From Hormiphora californensis (lineage: Eukaryota > Ctenophora > Tentaculata > Cydippida > Pleurobrachiidae), in contig CM035350.1 of assembly GCA_020137815.1 (NCBI GenBank), positions 1,360,335 through 1,424,334 on the forward strand: DNA of 64,000 nt. The letters run 5' to 3'. The translations under genes were made by a program, and so were the position numbers. The notes beneath the pieces are model-generated. The model worked only from the letters and a program-made list of their open reading frames with translations, did not search any database and had not been told where the DNA came from. Numbering within the stretch: position 1 is the stretch's first letter; every line of letters starts with the position of its first letter. Below, piece by piece: positions 22,318 through 41,517 of the stretch.

Positions 22318-22376
22318 GGAGCTGACACCTGTGCAGTATCTGCACAAAGAGGACTACAAGACTACAAGACTACAAG
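22318..22376 (+). promoter_or_regulatory. ORF2-ORF3 spacer with hairpin and 8-bp repeats
   Basis: The spacer holds TGTGCAG-TAT-CTGCACA, a 7-bp stem with 3-nt loop (22329-22345), and three tandem GACTACAA units (22352-22375) that abut the ORF3 ATG. A hairpin followed by short tandem repeats is the usual 3' terminus of CR1-like LINEs. This could therefore be the old 3' end of the ORF1-ORF2 element. It is preserved unchanged in copy 2 (26825-26883). Confidence 0.6.
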
Positions 22377-25300
22377 ATGTCAAGAGGATCACCATCACGA
22401 TGTCAATCAACTCCAGTCACCTTACGACCTGATTCTCACCTACTCTCATTCTTTACGCCTCGTTCTGAATTCCCATCATTTGGTTCAAACGATTCCAACA
22501 CTTTTGACTCTGAAATATCATTCAACAAACATTCAGAATGTCATGATGAGAGTAACGATTCGACTGATGAGTGCATTAGAAATATCAGAAATGCTCTGTC
22601 AATTGATGCCGTGTGCTGTGAGTGCAGTGAGAAGATATACTTTGCCGAGTTCGTTAGTTGCACTGCATGTAGCAATCTCATCCACCCACAGTGTGTCACA
22701 CCAGCACAACCACCCACAAACGAGTTATCTCCAATCCCAGATTACTCACCAACCCTCTGTTTAGCTTGCTCGGATGTAAATCAGGGCCCACCACCGAGAC
22801 CGCAGCTATCTCAGGTGAATTGTTGGGGAGATTTGAATGCAGAGGAGGTATTCGTGAAGCTACAGGCTCTTGCACCACTAATCAGCACCTGGGCTCCCAA
22901 CTTGTTTGAGGTTCCATTTGGAGCAGTTGGCAGAGGTTTCATCGATGAACTCACTAGGCTGGCAAACCTTTTCGCGACATCCACTGCTGCGGAGTCTTAT
23001 GCATTATCAGCCCTAGTGCTAGCTCCTGCACTTCTCCTGCAGAAACCGAGCAAAAAGTCCAAGGTTGGTGGACATAAAAACCTGTTGGAGCGGAGACTTG
23101 AGCTATGGAAAAGTGGGAAATTTGATCAGTTATTCCGTGAGGCTGCTGCAATCCAGAAACCTCTGAATTACCAATCCCCCAGTGAGGAGCGGTGTAACAA
23201 ACGGTTCGTCGATCTAATGAGAAACGGACAGACCAGTGAAGCCACGGGATGGCTTGACTCTTCCAGACACACATGTGGAGTCAAAAGCTGCACTGACGAG
23301 GTACTCCTCGACCTTGAAAAGAAGCATCCACCCGCTTCACCTATCAGCAGCAAATATGTACACAGTGACCCACCTGCCGACCACCAGCCAGTCACATTTC
23401 AGGGCATAACCGGTGAGAGCATTTACAAATGTGGTTTAAATATCAAAGGTTCAGGTGGTCCCAGTGGTTTTGACGCCTCCGGGGTGAGCAGAATCCTATG
23501 TGCAAAGAAATTCAAACAATCGTCTACGGCACTGTGTGATGCCTTGAGTTTGGTTGCCCAGAAACTTGCAACTACCGAAGTTCATGGTGACTTTCTTGCA
23601 ATATTCTGCTCGTCTCGCCTGATTCCACTGGAGAAGACAGATGGAGGTACTCGGCCAATCGGTATTGGAGAAGTGTTCAGAAGAATAGTCGTCAAAGCTA
23701 TTATCTTCTCCCAGCGTGTAGCGATTAAAGTTGCTGCAAACTGTGTACAGTTGGCTGCAGGGCAGTCTGGCGGCTGTGAGGCAGCCATTCATTCACTATC
23801 CGATCGGTTTGAGGAAGCTGATTGTGAGGGTGCTCTTCTGTTAGATGCAAGTAACGCCTTCAATCGCTTGAACAGAGGACTTGCGCTGCATAGTGTTGAC
23901 AGACTTTGTCCCATACTTGCACAACTGTTCAACAATCTATACGGGGCACCATCACCATTGTACGTCGGAAACCAAGTGTTGATGAGCGAAGAGGGTGCCA
24001 CGCAGGGCTGTCCATCTGCAATGGCAATGTACAGTATCGGCATTCTCCCCCTGATTAGTCTGGCTGATCTCGAAGATGTACTGCAGGTATGGTACGCTGA
24101 CGATGGAAATGCTGCAGGAACCATCTCGGGACTACATGAGTGGTACGAAATCATCACAACACACGGTCCAGCGTTCGGGTACCATATCAACCCCGATAAA
24201 TGTGTCCTGATCGCAAAGGAGCACCACCTGGAGAAGGCACAGGAGTTATTTGGTGAGACCGGTGTACAGATTACAACTGCTGGTGCCAGACACCTCGGTG
24301 CAGCAATCGGATCGACTGAATTCAAGACAACATTTGTTACGAACAAAGTTTCCGAATGGGTGAGCTGCCTTGAAAACCTGGTTACTGTTGCGAAAACTCA
24401 CCCCCACCTTGCATATTCGAACTATGTCCGCAGTTTGAAAATGAAGTGGTCGTACCTGCAGCGAACACTACCTGATATAGGGCACTTGTTCCAACCTATG
24501 GAAGACATCCTGAGGCACAAGCTGATACCCCTATTTGTGGGAAAGCATATCTCGGACATTGAGAGGAGGATCCTAGCACTCCCCGTCAAGATGGGAGGTT
24601 TGGCATTGGAAAATCCGGTACAAACGGCTAATCAAGAATACAATAATTCCCGTTTTGCTACCGGACCACTAGTGTCTCTTATCCTGGCGGAAGAGGACTG
24701 TCCAAATAACATCATGGATGCCGAGATGAAAAGCGGAAAGTTGAAGAAGAAGTGTGCCGACGCCACTGATGAGAGGCATGCAACGGAACGTACAGATATC
24801 TTTGCAGTACTTGATATGAAGACACAGCGTGCGATGGAGCTGTGCTCCGAACCCGGTGCTTCTAGTTGGCTAACTGCTCGACCGCTGCAGAAACTGGGCC
24901 ATGAGCTCAACCAGGTTGAGTTTGTCGATGCCATTCGGCTCAGATACGGCTTCCACTTCCCGGACCTGATAGGGAAATGCGGCTGTGGGGCACAAAACAC
25001 CAGTGACCACGCCTTGATCTGCAAGGTTTGGAGGCTTTGATATGTGGAGACATGACCACCTTCGGGATACCTTAGCCGATATCCTTCGGTATGCGGGATT
25101 TAAACCCGTTAACACTGAACAGCCAATGTTGCCCTGTGACGGATTCAACCTGCCAATCAGTGCAAATATCAAAGCCGAAGCACGAATGGACATAGTCTGT
25201 CGTGGCTTATGGTCTGACATGCAGGCCAGTTTCATGGATGTACGGGTGTTCCATCCTAATGCCCCATCCTACCTGAAGATGCCCATCACGAACCTGTATA

Positions 25301-25602
25301 AACAGCACCAAAATCAGAAGAAACTTGCCTATATGCGAAGGGTGCAAGAAGTGGAGCAGGGTTCCTTCACGCCCCTCGTATTCTCCACGTCGGGAGGTTT
25401 TGCCGGAGAAGTAGGGAAGGTTTTGGAGCGAGCGGCCAGGAAGATCTGTGACAGGCACAAGGAGAGTTACGCTGAAACCATGTCCTTCATCCGAGAAAAG
25501 ACACGATTCAGTTTGTTAAGATCAACTCTTGTTGCGCTTCGGGGAACCAAGAGAAGGGTTGTCCCAGTCAGTGTGGAAGATGTAGACTTTCGAGACAAGT
25601 GA
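22377..25602 (+). pseudogene. ORF3 copy 1: PHD-RT-RLE protein, one frameshift
   Basis: Same protein as 26884-30108. An additional T at about 25026-25029 truncates it at 887 aa just after the Cys-His cluster (ALICKVWRL), and the remaining 186 aa run open at 25042-25602. Everything else matches the intact copy almost base for base. As read, this copy would lack the endonuclease. The single 1-bp difference could be a sequencing error. Confidence 0.85.
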
Positions 25603-26142
25603 GCAGAGAGAGGGAGTATGAGAGTATGACGGTGTGTGGGTAATTTATTATAATTTATTGCTTTCTAAGAAGATTCAAGATCTGACTGTTGAGTGTGGGC
25701 ACTTGGCTTGTGCCGTCAAAAGCCTTCAAACGCCTATCACACATAATAAATTTCAGTGGTCACTTTTAAGACATAACCTGAGTCCTGACTAACTCCTCAG
25801 AAAGGCACGAAACCTCAAAGACTCCAAACAGTTTTCGGCTGTTTATCTCTCTCCGGATCTTACGCCCTCTGAACTGAAAGAGCAAAAAGCTCTAAGGTCC
25901 ACTTTGAAGCGGATACGATCAGAAGATCCTGACGGCTGCTACTTCATCCGTAATAATCTTATCCAAGTGGGATAGTTCCCCACTAACTCACCGTTATCAG
26001 AGAACCGTGCTAGGAGCAGGCAGTCTACTGCAGTCCCTTTCAAATTAAGGAAAACGAGTTGTCTGTATACAAACTGTGTCAGTGCGGGATATAAACTGTT
26101 ACTATTATTATTATTATTTTGATGTCGGTCCCAATGGAAACA
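25603..26142 (+). other. 3' region of the composite element, (ATT)n tail
   Basis: Non-coding for this element. It includes a fossil coding segment (25793-25975), a typical LINE 3' end (GGGATATAAACTGTTACT then (ATT)n at about 26104-26117), and 25 further bases (GATGTCGGTCCCAATGGAAA...) that are also present after copy 2. Confidence 0.6.
25793..25975 (+). pseudogene. Remnant resembling a LINE ORF1 C-terminal segment
   Basis: One frame reads LLRKARNLKDSKQFSAVYLS, then a charged helix (TPSELKEQKALRSTL) and YFIRNNLIQVG before TAG. The order 'LR.A..L..S..F..V(Y/F)(I/L)..DLTP.E' then '(I/V)RN..I' is a recurrent C-terminal pattern of LINE ORF1 proteins in animals. An in-frame TAA lies directly upstream and the similarity seems to continue beyond it, so this is a fossil from a third LINE incorporated in the 3' region. 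Confidence 0.55.
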
Positions 26143-26201
26143 CTTAAGGCTCAGCAGACTCTCTGACGGTTTGTAATCAATGTGTCTGGATACAGAATGC
26201 C

Positions 26202-26824
26202 ACGCCCGAAGGATAAGTGGATGGGTTCTACGTGCTTTCAAAACAAGACAGCCCAAGACAATGCTCATCCTCTACAAAAGTCTCGTCAGAAGCAAGCTGG
26301 AATACTGCTGCCCACTCTGGGACTCGCCCAAAATCTCTGACATTATAAGTGTTGAAGCAGTACAGAGAAAGTTCACCAAACGCATTCTTGGAATGAGCGA
26401 CCTGAGCTACTGGGATCGATTGAAAAAACTGAACTTACATTCCATGCAGCGACGTCGGGAACGCTACTCTATCATCATGGTTTGGAAGATGGCGAACGGA
26501 AGTGCCCCTAACAACATTGGGCTGACATTCCACAATAATACAAGACTTGGAAGGAAAGCTGAGGTTCCAACATCCCCCACCACCACACAAGTGTCTGTCG
26601 CTACGAAGTACCATAACTCCTTTGCCTGCAGAGCGGCTCGACTTTGGAATACTCTACCAAGCAACGTGAATACGGCAGAAGACCTAGCCTCATTCAAAGT
26701 TCTCCTTGGTAAATGGCTGAAGAGATTCCCAGACCGTCCCCCGGTGACTGGATATTCTCGACAGAATAATAACTCAATTCTTGACTGGGCACGAATAGCT
26801 TCCAGGGAGGGGGAGGCTCTATGA
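26202..26824 (+). pseudogene. ORF2 C-terminal fragment in copy 2
   Basis: Encodes the last ~205 residues of ORF2, from ARRISGWVLRAF to the shared stop. It includes YCCPLWDSPK and lacks the RT catalytic motifs and the endonuclease. Confidence 0.88.
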
Positions 26825-26883
26825 GGAGCTGACACCTGTGCAGTATCTGCACAAAGAGGACTACAAGACTACAAGACTACAAG

Positions 26884-29800
26884 ATGTCAAGAGGATCACC
26901 ATCACGATGTCAATCAACTCCAGTCACCTTACGACCTGATTCTCACCTACTCTCATTCTTTACGCCTCGTTCTGAATTCCCATCATTTGGTTCAAACGAT
27001 TCCAACACTTTTGACTCTGAAATATCATTCAACAAACATTCAGAATGTCATGATGAGAGTAACGATTCGACTGATGAGTGCATTAGAAATATCAGAAATG
27101 CTCTGTCAATTGATGCCGTGTGCTGTGAGTGCAGTGAGAAGATATACTTTGCCGAGTTCGTTAGTTGCACTGCATGTAGCAATCTCATCCACCCACAGTG
27201 TGTCACACCAGCACAACCACCCACAAACGAGTTATCTCCAATCCCAGATTACTCACCAACCCTCTGTTTAGCTTGCTCGGATGTAAATCAGGGCCCACCA
27301 CCGAGACCGCAGCTATCTCAGGTGAATTGTTGGGGAGATTTGAATGCAGAGGAGGTATTCGTGAAGCTACAGGCTCTTGCACCACTAATCAGCACCTGGG
27401 CTCCCAACTTGTTTGAGGTTCCATTTGGAGCAGTTGGCAGAGGTTTCATCGATGAACTCACTAGGCTGGCAAACCTTTTCGCGACATCCACTGCTGCGGA
27501 GTCTTATGCATTATCAGCCCTAGTGCTAGCTCCTGCACTTCTCCTGCAGAAACCGAGCAAAAAGTCCAAGGTTGGTGGACATAAAAACCTGTTGGAGCGG
27601 AGACTTGAGCTATGGAAAAGTGGGAAATTTGATCAGTTATTCCGTGAGGCTGCTGCAATCCAGAAACCTCTGAATTACCAATCCCCCAGTGAGGAGCGGT
27701 GTAACAAACGGTTCGTCGATCTAATGAGAAACGGACAGACCAGTGAAGCCACGGGATGGCTTGACTCTTCCAGACACACATGTGGAGTCAAAAGCTGCAC
27801 TGACGAGGTACTCCTCGACCTTGAAAAGAAGCATCCACCCGCTTCACCTATCAGCAGCAAATATGTACACAGTGACCCACCTGCCGACCACCAGCCAGTC
27901 ACATTTCAGGGCATAACCGGTGAGAGCATTTACAAATGTGGTTTAAATATCAAAGGTTCAGGTGGTCCCAGTGGTTTTGACGCCTCCGGGGTGAGCAGAA
28001 TCCTATGTGCAAAGAAATTCAAACAATCGTCTACGGCACTGTGTGATGCCTTGAGTTTGGTTGCCCAGAAACTTGCAACTACCGAAGTTCATGGTGACTT
28101 TCTTGCAATATTCTGCTCGTCTCGCCTGATTCCACTGGAGAAGACAGATGGAGGTACTCGGCCAATCGGTATTGGAGAAGTGTTCAGAAGAATAGTCGTC
28201 AAAGCTATTATCTTCTCCCAGCGTGTAGCGATTAAAGTTGCTGCAAACTGTGTACAGTTGGCTGCAGGGCAGTCTGGCGGCTGTGAGGCAGCCATTCATT
28301 CACTATCCGATCGGTTTGAGGAAGCTGATTGTGAGGGTGCTCTTCTGTTAGATGCAAGTAACGCCTTCAATCGCTTGAACAGAGGACTTGCGCTGCATAG
28401 TGTTGACAGACTTTGTCCCATACTTGCACAACTGTTCAACAATCTATACGGGGCACCATCACCATTGTACGTCGGAAACCAAGTGTTGATGAGCGAAGAG
28501 GGTGCCACGCAGGGCTGTCCATCTGCAATGGCAATGTACAGTATCGGCATTCTCCCCCTGATTAGTCTGGCTGATCTCGAAGATGTACTGCAGGTATGGT
28601 ACGCTGACGATGGAAATGCTGCAGGAACCATCTCGGGACTACATGAGTGGTACGAAATCATCACAACACACGGTCCAGCGTTCGGGTACCATATCAACCC
28701 CGATAAATGTGTCCTGATCGCAAAGGAGCACCACCTGGAGAAGGCACAGGAGTTATTTGGTGAGACCGGTGTACAGATTACAACTGCTGGTGCCAGACAC
28801 CTCGGTGCAGCAATCGGATCGACTGAATTCAAGACAACATTTGTTACGAACAAAGTTTCCGAATGGGTGAGCTGCCTTGAAAACCTGGTTACTGTTGCGA
28901 AAACTCACCCCCACCTTGCATATTCGAACTATGTCCGCAGTTTGAAAATGAAGTGGTCGTACCTGCAGCGAACACTACCTGATATAGGGCACTTGTTCCA
29001 ACCTATGGAAGACATCCTGAGGCACAAGCTGATACCCCTATTTGTGGGAAAGCATATCTCGGACATTGAGAGGAGGATCCTAGCACTCCCCGTCAAGATG
29101 GGAGGTTTGGCATTGGAAAATCCGGTACAAACGGCTAATCAAGAATACAATAATTCCCGTTTTGCTACCGGACCACTAGTGTCTCTTATCCTGGCGGAAG
29201 AGGACTGTCCAAATAACATCATGGATGCCGAGATGAAAAGCGGAAAGTTGAAGAAGAAGTGTGCCGACGCCACTGATGAGAGGCATGCAACGGAACGTAC
29301 AGATATCTTTGCAGTACTTGATATGAAGACACAGCGTGCGATGGAGCTGTGCTCCGAACCCGGTGCTTCTAGTTGGCTAACTGCTCGACCGCTGCAGAAA
29401 CTGGGCCATGAGCTCAACCAGGTTGAGTTTGTCGATGCCATTCGGCTCAGATACGGCTTCCACTTCCCGGACCTGATAGGGAAATGCGGCTGTGGGGCAC
29501 AAAACACCAGTGACCACGCCTTGATCTGCAAGGTTGGAGGCTTTGATATGTGGAGACATGACCACCTTCGGGATACCTTAGCCGATATCCTTCGGTATGC
29601 GGGATTTAAACCCGTTAACACTGAACAGCCAATGTTGCCCTGTGACGGATTCAACCTGCCAATCAGTGCAAATATCAAAGCCGAAGCACGAATGGACATA
29701 GTCTGTCGTGGCTTATGGTCTGACATGCAGGCCAGTTTCATGGATGTACGGGTGTTCCATCCTAATGCCCCATCCTACCTGAAGATGCCCATCACGAACC

Positions 29801-30108
29801 TGTATAAACAGCACCAAAATCAGAAGAAACTTGCCTATATGCGAAGGGTGCAAGAAGTGGAGCAGGGTTCCTTCACGCCCCTCGTATTCTCCACGTCGGG
29901 AGGTTTTGCCGGAGAAGTAGGGAAGGTTTTGGAGCGAGCGGCCAGGAAGATCTGTGACAGGCACAAGGAGAGTTACGCTGAAACCATGTCCTTCATCCGA
30001 GAAAAGACACGATTCAGTTTGTTAAGATCAACTCTTGTTGCGCTTCGGGGAACCAAGAGAAGGGTTGTCCCAGTCAGTGTGGAAGATGTAGACTTTCGAG
30101 ACAAGTGA
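26884..30108 (+). CDS. ORF3: PHD finger, reverse transcriptase and RLE endonuclease, intact
   Basis: Uninterrupted 1074-aa frame. An N-terminal PHD-like finger spans residues ~80-131 (C80, C83, C95, C98, H103, C106, C128, C131). RT motifs follow: RPIGIGEVFRRI (1-2), LLLDASNAFNRL with D490 (A), ATQGCPSAMAMY (B), VWYADDGN with D575/D576 (C), GYHINPDKC (D), RHLGAAIGS (E). Then come GASSWLTARPL, a C868-x-C870-x7-H878-x3-C882 cluster, and RHDHLRD followed by RMDIV (D938) and MDVRVF (D954). The last elements match the CCHC plus PD-(D/E)XK-like nuclease layout of R2/RLE-type non-LTR elements. The start is the ATG right after three GACTACAA repeats. The exact clade is not recognised; domain calls are from motif inspection. 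Confidence 0.88.
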   Translation: MSRGSPSRCQSTPVTLRPDSHLLSFFTPRSEFPSFGSNDSNTFDSEISFNKHSECHDESNDSTDECIRNIRNALSIDAVCCECSEKIYFAEFVSCTACSNLIHPQCVTPAQPPTNELSPIPDYSPTLCLACSDVNQGPPPRPQLSQVNCWGDLNAEEVFVKLQALAPLISTWAPNLFEVPFGAVGRGFIDELTRLANLFATSTAAESYALSALVLAPALLLQKPSKKSKVGGHKNLLERRLELWKSGKFDQLFREAAAIQKPLNYQSPSEERCNKRFVDLMRNGQTSEATGWLDSSRHTCGVKSCTDEVLLDLEKKHPPASPISSKYVHSDPPADHQPVTFQGITGESIYKCGLNIKGSGGPSGFDASGVSRILCAKKFKQSSTALCDALSLVAQKLATTEVHGDFLAIFCSSRLIPLEKTDGGTRPIGIGEVFRRIVVKAIIFSQRVAIKVAANCVQLAAGQSGGCEAAIHSLSDRFEEADCEGALLLDASNAFNRLNRGLALHSVDRLCPILAQLFNNLYGAPSPLYVGNQVLMSEEGATQGCPSAMAMYSIGILPLISLADLEDVLQVWYADDGNAAGTISGLHEWYEIITTHGPAFGYHINPDKCVLIAKEHHLEKAQELFGETGVQITTAGARHLGAAIGSTEFKTTFVTNKVSEWVSCLENLVTVAKTHPHLAYSNYVRSLKMKWSYLQRTLPDIGHLFQPMEDILRHKLIPLFVGKHISDIERRILALPVKMGGLALENPVQTANQEYNNSRFATGPLVSLILAEEDCPNNIMDAEMKSGKLKKKCADATDERHATERTDIFAVLDMKTQRAMELCSEPGASSWLTARPLQKLGHELNQVEFVDAIRLRYGFHFPDLIGKCGCGAQNTSDHALICKVGGFDMWRHDHLRDTLADILRYAGFKPVNTEQPMLPCDGFNLPISANIKAEARMDIVCRGLWSDMQASFMDVRVFHPNAPSYLKMPITNLYKQHQNQKKLAYMRRVQEVEQGSFTPLVFSTSGGFAGEVGKVLERAARKICDRHKESYAETMSFIREKTRFSLLRSTLVALRGTKRRVVPVSVEDVDFRDK

Positions 30109-30298
30109 GCAGAGAGAGGGAGTATGAGAGTATGACGGTGTGTGGGTAATTTATTATAATTTATTGCTTTCTAAGAAGATTCAAGATCTGACTGTTGAGT
30201 GTGGGCACTTGGCTTGTGCCGTCAAAAGCCTTCAAACGCCTATCACACATAATAAATTTCAGTGGTCACTTTTAAGACATAACCTGAGTCCTGACTAA

Positions 30299-30481
30299 CT
30301 CCTCAGAAAGGCACGAAACCTCAAAGACTCCAAACAGTTTTCGGCTGTTTATCTCTCTCCGGATCTTACGCCCTCTGAACTGAAAGAGCAAAAAGCTCTA
30401 AGGTCCACTTTGAAGCGGATACGATCAGAAGATCCTGACGGCTGCTACTTCATCCGTAATAATCTTATCCAAGTGGGATAG
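30299..30481 (+). pseudogene. LINE ORF1-like remnant in copy 2 3' region
   Basis: Identical counterpart of 25793-25975, with the same in-frame stops. It shows that the fossil segment was already part of the unit when it was copied. Confidence 0.55.
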
Positions 30482-30648
30482 TTCCCCACTAACTCACCGT
30501 TATCAGAGAACCGTGCTAGGAGCAGGCAGTCTACTGCAGTCCCTTTCAAATTAAGGAAAACGAGTTGTCTGTATACAAACTGTGTCAGTGCGGGATATAA
30601 ACTGTTACTATTATTATTATTATTTTGATGTCGGTCCCAATGGAAACA

Positions 30649-31168
30649 GCTTTTAACTTTTAAGGCTACTCCTCTTCTCGTCAGCTAATTTAATGTATGA
30701 TTTACATTTCCAGAAACACATAAACCCTTCAAATCTCTGTTATTACAGAAACACCCAACACATACTTAGTTTGTTGAGGGATGCTGGTGACAGTGCTCAA
30801 CAGTGAACTGGAGCTTTAAAAAAATTTAAACGAGTAGTTTAAATTTGTGAATACATACCTAAATAGACCAGAATTATACCGAAAACTGCAAGCCTACCGC
30901 CCATCTTTTGCAAGGTTGTTGAGTAACATCCAATTTACACCAACTAGCTGCATATTTTCTCACTGCTGATTACTACAACAAGTTTAGCTAGCTCTCATTG
31001 CAGGCTAAGTTTATTAGTGATGAAGTCAGTCCTGAAATTACACTGTGTATCTACTATACAGACGGTATCTAATGACACCACTGTACTGATCTATAGTGAT
31101 GAAGTTAGCACTTAGAAACAACACTGCACTGTATATCTAACACCACTGTACTGATCTAGTGATGACCG
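30649..31168. other. Intergenic 5' flank of the kinase gene
   Basis: No coding frame. A diverged direct repeat (TAGTGATGAAGT..., CACCACTGTACTGATCTA) occurs two or three times between 31010 and 31165, just upstream of the start codon. Confidence 0.5.
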
Positions 31169-41279
<10,111 letters not shown>

Positions 41280-41517
41280 TGTGTTGTTGTTGGCAAATTG
41301 AGAAATACATTGATTAACTAAATCAGCAAAAAACTATAATAACGGAATCGTGTTCAGAATTAATGTCAGAAAATTATTATTAGAGATTGAGAGAAGGAGG
41401 AGAGATTGTAGTAGAGGCCAGCCTACACCCTACACACTCTCTCCCAATTGTGTGTCTTTGTTTTTGTAGTGTTTTTAGTTTGTGTCTACATTATAATAGT
41501 TCACACAACAATTAAAC

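Larger units (their letters stand above)
17330..26142 (+). mobile_element. Composite LINE with APE-RT and second RLE-RT
   Basis: One block contains ORF1 (17797-19320), ORF2 with APE endonuclease and RT (19386-22317, one frameshift), a 59-bp spacer, ORF3 with PHD-RT-RLE (22377-25602, one frameshift) and a ~540-bp 3' region ending in an (ATT)n tail near 26104-26117. The 5' end is put near 17330, where the sequence changes from satellite to a GC-richer leader. That boundary is a guess. The right limit 26142 is where identity with the second copy (26202-30648) stops. Whether the block is one mobile unit or a fixed stack of separate insertions is discussed under findings. Confidence 0.7.
26202..30648 (+). 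mobile_element. 5'-truncated second copy of the composite element
   Basis: Nearly identical to 21695-26142 (offset 4507 bp, then 4506 after the 1-bp difference in ORF3). It starts inside the ORF2 RT/C-terminal region at ACGCCCGAAGG and ends after the same ...CCAATGGAAACA. A 59-bp unrelated spacer (26143-26201) separates the two copies. A 5' truncation is what target-primed reverse transcription normally leaves, but no target-site duplication was found and both copies share 25 bp beyond the (ATT)n tail. Confidence 0.85.

Noticed and set aside
23789-24346. 185-codon minus-strand frame (also at 28296-28853)
   Set aside because: Antisense shadow of the ORF3 RT core; present identically in both copies only because the DNA is duplicated.
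26202-30648. Second copy as a pure assembly duplicate
   Set aside because: Not fully excluded, but copies differ by substitutions (for example at 21862 and 21915 against their counterparts) and by an indel, and are separated by 59 bp of unique sequence, which favours a real duplication.
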